From an uncultured Mollicutes bacterium (lineage in GTDB: Bacteria; Bacillota_I; Bacilli_A; RFN20; CAG-826), in NCBI GenBank assembly GCA_900539595.1, contig UQCQ01000004.1, positions 1 to 64,000 on the forward strand: a stretch of DNA of 64,000 nt, read 5' to 3'. The position numbers and the translations under genes are program-made. Positions 8,335-16,556 of this stretch are shown one piece after another. Under the pieces are notes generated by a model. The model was not told where the DNA came from. It made no database searches and saw nothing but the letters and a program-made list of their open reading frames with translations. Each line of letters begins with the position of its first letter. Position 1 is the stretch's first letter.

Positions 8335-11300
8335 ATGAAGCCATTCCAAAAAACTCTTTTAACCAGTTCTCTTGGCTTAGCCATGCTTCTTTCTTGCTCT
8401 CCTTTTACTACTAGCGTCAAAGGCGGATTGCCTTTTGAGGGAGAAAATGGCGGGGATTCCAATTCCTTGCAGGTTGAGGTCCGAGACCGTTTCCTCTCTA
8501 GTTTTACTTCTTCTCTTCACGACGGGATAAGCTTGTCCGCGAAAAAAGGAAGTACCTTCACTCTGGACAAAGTAGCAGGAGATTCTGCTAACGTGATTGA
8601 TTTTTCCGGTGTTTCTTTGGATTTAGCCTTAGACGCCCCATCTCTTCATCATCTGAAACTGGCGATGAACGCCCCCGTTAGCTACAACGGCAAAAAGGTG
8701 AATTTAGGGTTATTCTTAGCCTCTGATTTATTCCTTTTGGATTTGGATTTAAGCCGAAGCGAAAGTGAAAATAGTCGTCTTCGTTACCAAATGGACCTCA
8801 AGGAAACTATTTTTGACGGAAGCAACGGAAACGATGTTCGTTATGATTCCGAATTGAATGGATATGCCTGCTATCAATATGGCGATTTGTCTTGGATCAT
8901 CGATGAATTGATGGACCTCCTTAAAAGTTCGGATTCGGAAGGCTCGTCCGGTTCCTCCTCTTCCTTTAGCATCGATTGGTCTGTGGTTTTAGATTCCTTA
9001 AACCACGTACAAGAAACTTCTATCGACGGCCTCCCCTATTTCACTTGGAACCTCCAATTAACCGAAGGGGGTGCCCTTTATCCCATTGGGTTACGTTCTT
9101 CTTCGTCTTATTCCTTTTCCGGGATTGATTTGCCGGCAAAAAATAGCGGAATCTCTTCCCTAACTTTTGGTACGGACAATTTGATGCACCTCTCCGCATC
9201 TTTCGCACTAGAAAGCAAAACGGAAAACAAAAATTGGGCGATCCCCGAGGACGTCAATTCTTACCAAAAACTAAGTGATTCCACCGCCCTGTTCAAGAAA
9301 ATGGGCCATCTCATCAAGGACCGCAAATTTGGAGTGGATGGCAACTTGGTATTAGGTCACGACGAAGACGAAATCCCCTCCACCTCCACTTCCTTTGGCC
9401 ATGATGCGGTTCACGAAACCTTGGAACTAGGATTATCCGCCGATTTGGAATTTAACGGCTCAGTTTTGCAAGAAGTTGGCGCAAACATTAGCCTTGCCAC
9501 CATAAAAGAGGAAACCAAGCGGGAAAATCGCATTGGTCTCCACCTTTATGGCAACGAAGGAGCCAATTCGAATGCCGTCTTTTTCGATTTAAACGACGTT
9601 TTGAAAGTCAAAACGACAAAGCCAGTTTTGGATGCTCTTGTTTCCAACATCAATGACGCTTTCAAAGGCAATGGCGAATCCAGCGAGGACGGGGGGTTAT
9701 TGTCTGGGCTCCTTCAAACTACGGGAGCCATTGGAGAAGCGGTAGATGCATTTAAGGCTGGGGCGTTAAATCAAGGCCTTCAGGCGGGACGTTATGACTT
9801 TATCCTCGATGCGATTTCTCACCTAGAAACGGAAGCAAATCAAGTACGGATCGGCCTGGATTTCAGCAAACTCGGTTTTGCATCGGGCTCGGCGGATATC
9901 CTTTTGAGCTCAAGGGAGTCCGTTGCCGAAATTACTTTATCTAACTTGGCCCTTGGGCCCTTCTCCATCGAATCAGGCTCTTTGAAAGTCCGCGATTTTG
10001 CCATGCCGGAAATCCAAAATCCCGAATCGTATGATTTATGGGACCACCTGCCCTCCATTTCGGACCAAATCGGCCAAATTGTCAGGACAAAGAAAGCCAC
10101 CTTCTCCTTATCCGGCTATTTGTTGAAGCTTGGAACTACTGCTGTAGCCGACCATTCAGTCTATAACCGTCCCGAAGAAGGATTTGTCTTCTCCGGTTCT
10201 TTTGCTTTTGACTTGGAGCAAAAACGCGGAGCGGGCAAGGCTACTTTCGTCGACCGTCAGGCCAAATACATCAACGACCATAACATTGATATTGAAGTAA
10301 CAGGTCCTAGCAGCATAGACGCGGCGACGAATCTCGATATCAACAAAATGATCTTCCGTTACGACTCCAAGAACGCAAACAGTCAAAAAGACGAAAACCG
10401 CAAGGATCCCGACAGCAAAAACGGAATGCAAGGCTATTTCACCATTCATTCCCTTAACGACATTCTCTCGTTGGCGATAAACTTCCTCCAAAGCGATGAC
10501 CCTCGTTTCGAACGCTTAATGAATGCCTTCTCTAACGCCTCCACCGAATCCTTGCTCGGCAAGATTGGCAATGGGCTTTATTTCGACGCGTTAACCAACC
10601 CCTTGTTGGAATCTTGTGTCTCTTCTGCCAACCAAAGGGTTTTGACCTTCCCCACCTCCTTATTCGGAACTCATACCCCCTTGGTATTAACTTTGGGCTT
10701 CGGGGATAAAATCGCCGACCAAGAAGGGGCTGGTCCACTTACGTCTTTACGGATCCAAACCCAAATGGGGGAAGAAGGTTCCTTGAAGGAAATGGATATT
10801 ACCATCGGCATCACTTCCCTTGACGCCTCCGAAGAGGACCTCCACCACTTCTCTACTACTGAAGGATTCGTCAACTATTCTTCCATCTCTAGCCTTGCCG
10901 GTTACATCATCGACACCGCTTCGCTAGGAATCACTCCGAATAACAAAGTCACCACCTATCACCTTACCCTCTCCGCTTCGGCGAAAATCATCGGGATTGG
11001 AGTTACATTGAGTGGGGACGTCTACGCGCGAGTCGACGGGGCAAGCGTCATGCTTTATATCAAAACTCATATTGACAAATTCGCCGGAGTCACCAACGCA
11101 GAAACCTACGCAGAATGCTATTACCATGGATCGGGAAATGACCCGGAAGGCAGCGTACTGGTCCGTCGTGCCACCAAAGAAGGTGGAATCTTTGGTATCG
11201 GAGCCAAATGGAAGCAGGACCAAAAGAAAGTCAAAGGAAAAGACTTTGGGTCCAATATGCTTCCTTGGATTATGTCTTACATGCTCAATATGTCGGATTC

Positions 11301-11781
11301 GATCGTGGGCAGCATCGAAAATTCCGATACTTCCGGCGCGGCCATTCACCCCGAAGACGTATTGCTTTCTTATTCTGGACCTAGCGAAGCGACGCCTACC
11401 GATACGCCCACATTCTCTTTGGGGATCGATTTGGGCAAAATCGCCCAGTCGAAAGTTGACATGAAAATCAACGCGGATATCGTTGGCGACTATGTCGACA
11501 TCGATTCCAAGCGCATGAAAACCCTCTCCACGGCCTCTGGAAAGCTTGCGATCAAAGTCTTGATTACTTTAAACGTGAATTTCTCTTTGACCTTAGAAAA
11601 CGTCCAAAATCACGTTTATCGCCTTTGCTGGGATGATTCCTCCACTTATCGTAATGGCAGCAGCGACGTTTCGGGAAGCGTCTCTTCTATCTATGAATCC
11701 ATGCTAGGCAAAGAAGGGGAGTCCGAATTCCTCTATTCGGATAATTTCAATTCGATTGCCGCTTGGTCGGTAAGGCCGTAA
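8335..11781 (+). CDS. Very large lipoprotein (paralogue of the 3407 gene)
   Basis: A 1148-residue protein with a lipoprotein signal (KTLLTSSLGLAMLLSCSP, Cys at about residue 22), so it would be lipid-anchored where the paralogue at 3407 uses a transmembrane helix. The body is beta-rich with a Ser/Gly linker near residue 205 and no visible active site. Segments matching the paralogue include YNGKKVNLGL, YDSKN..., ENRKDP and DDPRFERLM, in the same order. It is preceded by the same terminator-promoter arrangement as the 2397-7162 operon. Surface exposure is inferred; function is unknown. Confidence 0.7.
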   Translation: MKPFQKTLLTSSLGLAMLLSCSPFTTSVKGGLPFEGENGGDSNSLQVEVRDRFLSSFTSSLHDGISLSAKKGSTFTLDKVAGDSANVIDFSGVSLDLALDAPSLHHLKLAMNAPVSYNGKKVNLGLFLASDLFLLDLDLSRSESENSRLRYQMDLKETIFDGSNGNDVRYDSELNGYACYQYGDLSWIIDELMDLLKSSDSEGSSGSSSSFSIDWSVVLDSLNHVQETSIDGLPYFTWNLQLTEGGALYPIGLRSSSSYSFSGIDLPAKNSGISSLTFGTDNLMHLSASFALESKTENKNWAIPEDVNSYQKLSDSTALFKKMGHLIKDRKFGVDGNLVLGHDEDEIPSTSTSFGHDAVHETLELGLSADLEFNGSVLQEVGANISLATIKEETKRENRIGLHLYGNEGANSNAVFFDLNDVLKVKTTKPVLDALVSNINDAFKGNGESSEDGGLLSGLLQTTGAIGEAVDAFKAGALNQGLQAGRYDFILDAISHLETEANQVRIGLDFSKLGFASGSADILLSSRESVAEITLSNLALGPFSIESGSLKVRDFAMPEIQNPESYDLWDHLPSISDQIGQIVRTKKATFSLSGYLLKLGTTAVADHSVYNRPEEGFVFSGSFAFDLEQKRGAGKATFVDRQAKYINDHNIDIEVTGPSSIDAATNLDINKMIFRYDSKNANSQKDENRKDPDSKNGMQGYFTIHSLNDILSLAINFLQSDDPRFERLMNAFSNASTESLLGKIGNGLYFDALTNPLLESCVSSANQRVLTFPTSLFGTHTPLVLTLGFGDKIADQEGAGPLTSLRIQTQMGEEGSLKEMDITIGITSLDASEEDLHHFSTTEGFVNYSSISSLAGYIIDTASLGITPNNKVTTYHLTLSASAKIIGIGVTLSGDVYARVDGASVMLYIKTHIDKFAGVTNAETYAECYYHGSGNDPEGSVLVRRATKEGGIFGIGAKWKQDQKKVKGKDFGSNMLPWIMSYMLNMSDSIVGSIENSDTSGAAIHPEDVLLSYSGPSEATPTDTPTFSLGIDLGKIAQSKVDMKINADIVGDYVDIDSKRMKTLSTASGKLAIKVLITLNVNFSLTLENVQNHVYRLCWDDSSTYRNGSSDVSGSVSSIYESMLGKEGESEFLYSDNFNSIAAWSVRP

Positions 11782-11872
11782 TTCTCTCTTGTCTTTTTGT
11801 ATTTTCTTCGGTGTGCCGAGGATGAAATTCCCCCTTAACTAGCCTAGAATACTTCCGAAAGGAGTTTGTTTT

Positions 11873-13660
11873 ATGGACCAACAACAAACACAGTGGGACT
11901 TAAGCGTCTTCTACCCCAACGAAGAAGCGTTTTTATCCGACATCGAAAAATTAAAAAGCTTCGTTCCCGAAGTGAAGAAATTCCAAGGGAAAATCGCATC
12001 GGAAGAGGGACTAGCAGGCTATCTAACTTTAGATAAGAAATTCACCCTCACCTACATCAACCTCGCCTTCTTCGCCTCAATGCGAGCGGATCGCGATCGG
12101 AGAAACGTCGAAAATACAAGCGACGAAAGCAAAGTCGAACTCGCCGTCCAGTCCTATATCGCCGAAGCCTCCTATTTTGAACCGGAATTGCTTGCTTATG
12201 GGCAAGATAACGTCAATGCCTTCTTTGCAAAGCACCCTGAATTCAGTGAATATTCCTTCTCCTTTGAGAAATTGTTCCGCGGACAAAAACATGTCTTGGA
12301 TGCTGAGAAGGAAAAATTACTTTCCTCCTACGCCCCGCTTCACGGGGAGGGCGGAAATCTCTATTCCCTTCTAACCGTCGCCGACTATAAGCCCAAGGAA
12401 GTGACCTTGTCGGACGGAAGCAAGAAGGAAATCAACCTTTCGAACTGGACGAGCTTAATCGCCGAAACCAAAAAGCCCGAAGACCGTCAAGCCATCTTCG
12501 AATGCCTCTATTCTTGGTATGATGAGCATAAAAACACCTATGGCGAAATCTACAATTCCGTCCTTCAGGATCAACTCGCCATCCAAAAAAGCCGCGGCTA
12601 TGAATCAATTCTAGAAGAGCATCTTTTCAACAACGCGATTCCCACTTCCGTTTTCCATAGCTTAATCGAGGTTGCCTCCAGCGAAAAAGGCAGCGCTCCA
12701 TTAAAGAAATATTATGAACTTCGCAGAAAATATCTCGGGCTTGAAAAGCACCGCTCCTACGACCGCTTCCTCCAACTTGCCAAATCCAACAAAAAATACA
12801 CCTACGAGGAAGCCAAAGATCTTTTCTTTGCTTCCTTAAAGGATTTCCCAGAGGATTTCCAAAACAAGGCCAAGGAGGTTTTGCGTCCTGGATACGTTGA
12901 TGTCTATCCTTCTTTAGGCAAACGGACGGGGGCTTATTCTAATGGCGGATACGACCACCACCCCTTCATCCTTTTGAATTTCCAAGGCGAACTCGATGAC
13001 GTTTTCACCCTTGCTCACGAATCTGGCCACTCCATGCATACGCTTTATAGCGAAGAATCGCAGCCGACCTTGAAGCAGGATTACACGATTTTCGTCGCCG
13101 AAATCGCCTCGACCTTCAACGAGCATAACCTCCTTGATTACCTTCTCGCTTCTGGCACGTTATCTCACGAAGACCGCATCGCCTTGCTCCAAAAAGCCAT
13201 CGATGAAATCTGCTCCACCTTCTACCGTCAAACCTTATTTGGCCATTATGAATACGAAGCCAGCTTGTTAGCAGAAAAAGGCGAACCGATCAATTATCAG
13301 GTCCTCTCTTCCATCATGACGCGCCTGTATAAGCAATATTACGGCATCGACATTGAGGAAGAAAAGCTCAAACCCTTGGTCTGGGCTTATATCCCCCACC
13401 TCTTCTACACCCCCTTCTATGTTTATCAATACGCGACGAGCTTCACCTCTTCCATGTTGATTTACGAAAAAGTCAAAGCCAAGGAGCCGGAAGCCTTCAC
13501 TTCTTACGTGAATTTGCTCCGCAGCGGCGGCAGCGACTTCCCGATCGAACAAGTCAAAAAAGCAGGCGTCGATTTGACTTCGAAAGAACCCTTTGAAGCC
13601 GTCGTGTCACGCATGAGCGAACTCGTCGACCTCCTCGAGAAGGAATTGGAAGCCAAATAA
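11873..13660 (+). CDS. pepF: Oligoendopeptidase F (M3B metallopeptidase)
   Basis: A 595-residue protein of normal family length. The zinc site HESGH (in LAHESGHSMH, about residue 380) with a downstream Glu in VAEIAST defines family M3B. It is a cytoplasmic zinc endopeptidase that trims oligopeptides. The start is supported by AAAGGAG eight bases upstream, and TAGAAT (11845) could be its -10 box. It is a single-gene unit; a promoter of unclear purpose begins just downstream. Confidence 0.95.
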   Translation: MDQQQTQWDLSVFYPNEEAFLSDIEKLKSFVPEVKKFQGKIASEEGLAGYLTLDKKFTLTYINLAFFASMRADRDRRNVENTSDESKVELAVQSYIAEASYFEPELLAYGQDNVNAFFAKHPEFSEYSFSFEKLFRGQKHVLDAEKEKLLSSYAPLHGEGGNLYSLLTVADYKPKEVTLSDGSKKEINLSNWTSLIAETKKPEDRQAIFECLYSWYDEHKNTYGEIYNSVLQDQLAIQKSRGYESILEEHLFNNAIPTSVFHSLIEVASSEKGSAPLKKYYELRRKYLGLEKHRSYDRFLQLAKSNKKYTYEEAKDLFFASLKDFPEDFQNKAKEVLRPGYVDVYPSLGKRTGAYSNGGYDHHPFILLNFQGELDDVFTLAHESGHSMHTLYSEESQPTLKQDYTIFVAEIASTFNEHNLLDYLLASGTLSHEDRIALLQKAIDEICSTFYRQTLFGHYEYEASLLAEKGEPINYQVLSSIMTRLYKQYYGIDIEEEKLKPLVWAYIPHLFYTPFYVYQYATSFTSSMLIYEKVKAKEPEAFTSYVNLLRSGGSDFPIEQVKKAGVDLTSKEPFEAVVSRMSELVDLLEKELEAK

Positions 13661-13704
13661 GCGGCAAATGAACCCTGAGAAGGACAAAATCCTTCCCAGG
13701 GCCA

Positions 13705-13732
13705 TTGACGCCACGCTTTCCAGCCCTATACT
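13705..13732 (+). promoter_or_regulatory. Isolated strong promoter downstream of pepF
   Basis: TTGACG (13705-13710), 16 bp, TATACT (13727-13732). The expected start is near 13739, only about 10 bases before a strong terminator hairpin. The direction is antisense to the small hydrophobic ORF at 13773-13856 and covers the 3' flank of that gene. Confidence 0.6.
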
Positions 13733-13747
13733 AAATAGTGTACTTAG

Positions 13748-13769
13748 GTGTGCTTCGGCACACTTTTTT
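13748..13769 (+). terminator. UUCG-loop terminator
   Basis: GTGTGC-TTCG-GCACAC followed by six Ts. It can end pepF transcription or a roughly 30-nt RNA started at 13739. Confidence 0.8.
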
Positions 13770-13772
13770 CGT

Positions 13773-13856
13773 TCACTTTCGCTTCGAGCGGAGGTCCTTG
13801 AGGAGAAGCAACAATAAATCGAGAAGTGCCAAAACGGCGATGGCCTTGTCGAGCAT
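13773..13856 (-). CDS. Candidate type I toxin-like small hydrophobic peptide
   Basis: A 27-residue frame: it starts MLDKAIAVLALLD, continues with six leucines, and ends with a basic tail KDLRSKRK. A single hydrophobic helix with a positively charged C-terminus is the architecture of Fst/Ldr/holin-like type I toxins. AAAGGA lies nine bases before the ATG. A longer out-of-frame ORF (start at 13908 with GGAGGA seven bases upstream, stop at 13744) overlaps it completely, as mok overlaps hok. A strong promoter points at its 3' end from the opposite strand. No homologue was checked; the call rests on pattern only. Confidence 0.4.
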   Translation of the reverse strand: MLDKAIAVLALLDLLLLLLKDLRSKRK

Positions 13857-14022
13857 GGCTTCGAATCCTTTCCGGGGGTCGCGCGACGTTTTTGGGATGA
13901 TGCTCCATAAAGAGTTCCTCCCACACCTTACTTAGAACTTTTTTTGGGAAATTTTGTCGAAAAAATTTTCGTAAATTTAAATAAGTTCGTAACCGTCGAA
14001 AGAAAATGGACAAAAATTTACA

Positions 14023-14052
14023 TTTTAAAAGAACCGATTTGCAGGTCGGTCC
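14023..14052 (-). terminator. Terminator of the AlbA_2-type regulator gene
   Basis: On the minus strand GGACCGA/TCGGTTC (7 bp, one G-U pair) with an 8-base loop, then TTTTAAAA, five bases after the stop at 14057. Confidence 0.6.
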
Positions 14053-14056
14053 TTTT

Positions 14057-15373
14057 TCATTTCACAAAATACATCACGTTTTTCGTAGTTCCCGTGGAGG
14101 AGATTTTCCCTTCATCTATCAGCTTTTGAAGGATTCTACGCGTGGTAGAGGTGGATGTCCCCAACGCTTTTTCGATTTCTAAGCGAGCATGGGGTAAATG
14201 ATCCGACAAAATGGAGCAAACGATATTTTCACGTTCCGCCTCCACATAGGATGCTACATCCTCTTTCACCGTATTCGCGGGAGTTCCGCGGCGATTGGGC
14301 AAAATAAATTTAAAGGCGCCAGACGTAATGATGATTTCGGGTTTTCGTCGAGAAGCCTCATAGGACGACATGATTTTATTGATGCCGGTCCCATAAGCTT
14401 CGATTAAGCCCATTCGATAGAAAATATTGGCAAGTTTCTTGTTACGGCAATAAGACACCCCCAGCATGATGTCGTCGTAAGACATGCCTCCGGCTAGCCC
14501 TCCAACAGAAAGCAATTCAATTCGATCGGAATAAACGCTTAAAAGCGTGCTGGCTAAAACGGAATAGTCGCGATGGACAACGGCGTTCAGTAACGCTTCC
14601 CGAATGGCCGTTTCAGGATAATCACGGTGGTCTGTGCGATGAAGGCCTTTGAAGGTAGCCACATTTTGATTCCGCATATCCAAATAGGCGTAGGCATCAT
14701 CTAGTTGCTTAAGCAACGAACCGGTAAATTCACGCCGATCTTGGAATTTCTCCTGATTAACTCCGCCAAAGGTAGCTGCTTTGATTATGTGAGGGCATTG
14801 GTCTGATAGAAGCAACGCTAAATTGGTGAACAGTCCATCCGAGTCGATGAGCCCGAGCGTTTTCATTTGAATATCCGCTAAGCTCAGATTTCTTTTTTGG
14901 AATTCCTCCTGCATCTTGGAAAAGGTTAATTCCTGATTCAAGGAACGCATGTCTTCAAAATTATCGCCGTCCGTTTCTTTGATCATTTTGCGAATCGCTG
15001 TTTCCGACGCAGGAACAGAAGATGTGCCCTGCCGAACAAACACACCTTCAGGACGAAGTCCCTTGGAAGCTAAATAATAAGGTTTATGAGCGCCACATTG
15101 CACTTCTATCGCGACAATGGTTTTGCCCTCGTCAGTATCAATATCGTGGACGTGCATAAACAGCGTAACGTCTGGCTTAATCCCATCGCGAGCAGCATTC
15201 ATGACCTGTTGCATCACCGCGTCAGCATCTTCTACTCCGCAAATACGACCGTCATCTTCAATGCCAATATAAATAGTTCCACCAAAGGTGTTAGCAAAGG
15301 CAATAATTTCCTTTTTGATATCGTCCACGTAAATGGACTTCAATTCCGTTGTTTCGTTTTCTGCATAATCCAT
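14057..15373 (-). CDS. AlbA_2/Schlafen-type ATP-binding protein with C-terminal winged helix (COG2865-like)
   Basis: The N-terminus carries the AlbA_2 (divergent AAA_4/Schlafen-like) domain: ETTELKSIYVDDIKKEI, then FANTFGGTIYIGI. The middle contains AIREALLNAVVHRDYS, the GHKL-like HATPase_c_4 segment, and the end looks like a winged helix (RLEIEKALGTSTSTTRRIL). Such proteins are usually treated as transcriptional regulators or accessory factors of defence islands. ATG 15373 is chosen over the in-frame ATG at 15406 because a TTGACA-17-TTAATT promoter places the transcription start near 15390. A cluster of TGTTCA repeats around that promoter suggests autoregulation. Confidence 0.8.
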   Translation of the reverse strand: MDYAENETTELKSIYVDDIKKEIIAFANTFGGTIYIGIEDDGRICGVEDADAVMQQVMNAARDGIKPDVTLFMHVHDIDTDEGKTIVAIEVQCGAHKPYYLASKGLRPEGVFVRQGTSSVPASETAIRKMIKETDGDNFEDMRSLNQELTFSKMQEEFQKRNLSLADIQMKTLGLIDSDGLFTNLALLLSDQCPHIIKAATFGGVNQEKFQDRREFTGSLLKQLDDAYAYLDMRNQNVATFKGLHRTDHRDYPETAIREALLNAVVHRDYSVLASTLLSVYSDRIELLSVGGLAGGMSYDDIMLGVSYCRNKKLANIFYRMGLIEAYGTGINKIMSSYEASRRKPEIIITSGAFKFILPNRRGTPANTVKEDVASYVEAERENIVCSILSDHLPHARLEIEKALGTSTSTTRRILQKLIDEGKISSTGTTKNVMYFVK

Positions 15374-15396
15374 ATTCGTAACCACTATCCACAAGA

Positions 15397-15425
15397 AATT
15401 AACCACAATTTGTTCATGGTGTCAA
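15397..15425 (-). promoter_or_regulatory. Promoter of the AlbA_2-type gene
   Basis: On the minus strand a perfect TTGACA (15425-15420), 17 bp, then a weak TTAATT (15402-15397). One copy of the TGAACAAATT operator lies between the boxes. Confidence 0.6.
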
Positions 15426-15513
15426 TGGATGTGAACAGATTATGAACAGATTATTTCAGCCTGTTATCGCACTTTTTTTAATTTGTTCATCAATTTGTTC
15501 ATCAATTTGTTCA
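15407..15513. promoter_or_regulatory. Six-copy TGTTCA/TGAACA operator cluster
   Basis: Copies of AATTTGTTCA lie at 15407-15416, 15480-15491, 15492-15503 and 15504-15513 (the last three in tandem with a 12-bp period). Two inverted copies, TGAACAGATTA, lie at 15432-15442 and 15443-15453 (11-bp period). The cluster surrounds the minus-strand promoter, with one copy inside the -35/-10 spacer. Near-helical spacing suggests cooperative binding by a dimeric regulator, most simply the product of the adjacent gene. Confidence 0.7.
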
Positions 15514-15516
15514 CGT

Positions 15517-16413
15517 TCAAAGACTAAACGCGACGATTAGGATAATTCCGCCAGTTAATAGGCCTAATCCCAGTAAAGACTTCCACGAAAAGCGCTCTTT
15601 TAGAACCGTTGCAGAGAATAGCATTGTCAGCAGAATGGAGAGTTTCCCTATCGCATTCACCGCGACAGGATTTACCCCTTCCATATTCAACGCGTAATAT
15701 TCACCAAGCCACGCAACCCCCGTGGCTAAGCCTGATAGAGTCAAAAAGACCCAACTTTTAGGGGAGACAGCTTTCAATCCTTTGGTCTGTTTTCTTGCCA
15801 AGGCAATCGCACCTGAGAAAATCAAAACGACTACCGTCCTTAAAAACGTCCCTAAATCCGATGACATTCCTTGCAAACCGATCTTCACGAACAAAGAGAC
15901 GAGGCTAGCAAATACCGCGGACCCCACCGCATAAAAAATCCACTTTTTCGATACACGTCCCTCTTCTTTTTTCGGCCACGCCATAAGAAGGGTGCCTCCT
16001 AGCATCAAAGCCATCGAGGCAAATAACATTCCTATTACCAAGGGATCCCCGCCTTTAGTTACATCGTTAAAGAAGAAAATAAGGAACAGAATGCTCGTAA
16101 GTAAGAAGCTTGATTTATCAATCGGAGCAACGCGATTAACACTAGAAAGCTGCAAAGCACGGTAATAGCAAAGCCAAGAGCACCCCGTGCATAGACCGGA
16201 CAAGACCAAAAAAATCCAATTGCTTGGAGTAAGGTTAGGGACTTGGTTCCAACTCCCCGTAATAAAACAAAGCCCGGCGGCACAAACTAATACGATGCCG
16301 GTACGGAAAAAGGTTGCAAAATCCGATGGAACATCCTTGATTCCGATTTTAGCAAAGACGGTGGTTAACGAAGTTGCAAGCGCAGCGATTAACGCCAATA
16401 TAAGCCAAAGCAT
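15517..16413 (-). CDS. EamA/DMT-superfamily membrane transporter
   Basis: A 298-residue integral membrane protein with ten predicted helices arranged as two EamA repeats (about residues 2-140 and 155-296). The repeat is visible as ATSLTTVFAKIGIK...TFFRTGIVLV in the first half and VSLFVKIGLQ...TFLRTVVVLI in the second. These export small metabolites or amino acids. GGGAAAG precedes the ATG. It is divergent from the old-yellow-enzyme/aconitase X operon. Substrate unknown. Confidence 0.88.
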   Translation of the reverse strand: MLWLILALIAALATSLTTVFAKIGIKDVPSDFATFFRTGIVLVCAAGLCFITGSWNQVPNLTPSNWIFLVLSGLCTGCSWLCYYRALQLSSVNRVAPIDKSSFLLTSILFLIFFFNDVTKGGDPLVIGMLFASMALMLGGTLLMAWPKKEEGRVSKKWIFYAVGSAVFASLVSLFVKIGLQGMSSDLGTFLRTVVVLIFSGAIALARKQTKGLKAVSPKSWVFLTLSGLATGVAWLGEYYALNMEGVNPVAVNAIGKLSILLTMLFSATVLKERFSWKSLLGLGLLTGGIILIVAFSL

Positions 16414-16451
16414 CTTTCCCTTCTTTCCTTACCCTACAACAATAATCCTCT

Positions 16452-16475
16452 CCTTCCCTGATGGGAAGGATTTTT
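16452..16475 (+). terminator. Hairpin with T run between divergent genes
   Basis: CCTTCCC-TGAT-GGGAAGG then ATTTTT. It lies upstream of the promoter of the 16557 operon and has no obvious gene to terminate, so it may block antisense reading or act as a leader attenuator if a promoter exists upstream. Confidence 0.5.
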
Positions 16476-16517
16476 CATCGTTATATCGATAATGAAATAC
16501 CGCATGGGTCCTTGCAG

Positions 16518-16526
16518 TGCTATATT
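16518..16526 (+). promoter_or_regulatory. Extended -10 promoter of the reductase/aconitase X operon
   Basis: TGCTATATT gives an extended -10 (TG-n-TATATT) about 30 bp before the start codon. No good -35 is visible. Confidence 0.4.
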
Positions 16527-16556
16527 TTTATCGACCCTAATAGAAAGGAATTCTCA

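Noticed and set aside
15480..15513. CRISPR-like short tandem repeats
   Set aside because: The units are 12 bp with no spacers and belong to a promoter-proximal operator cluster, not a CRISPR array.
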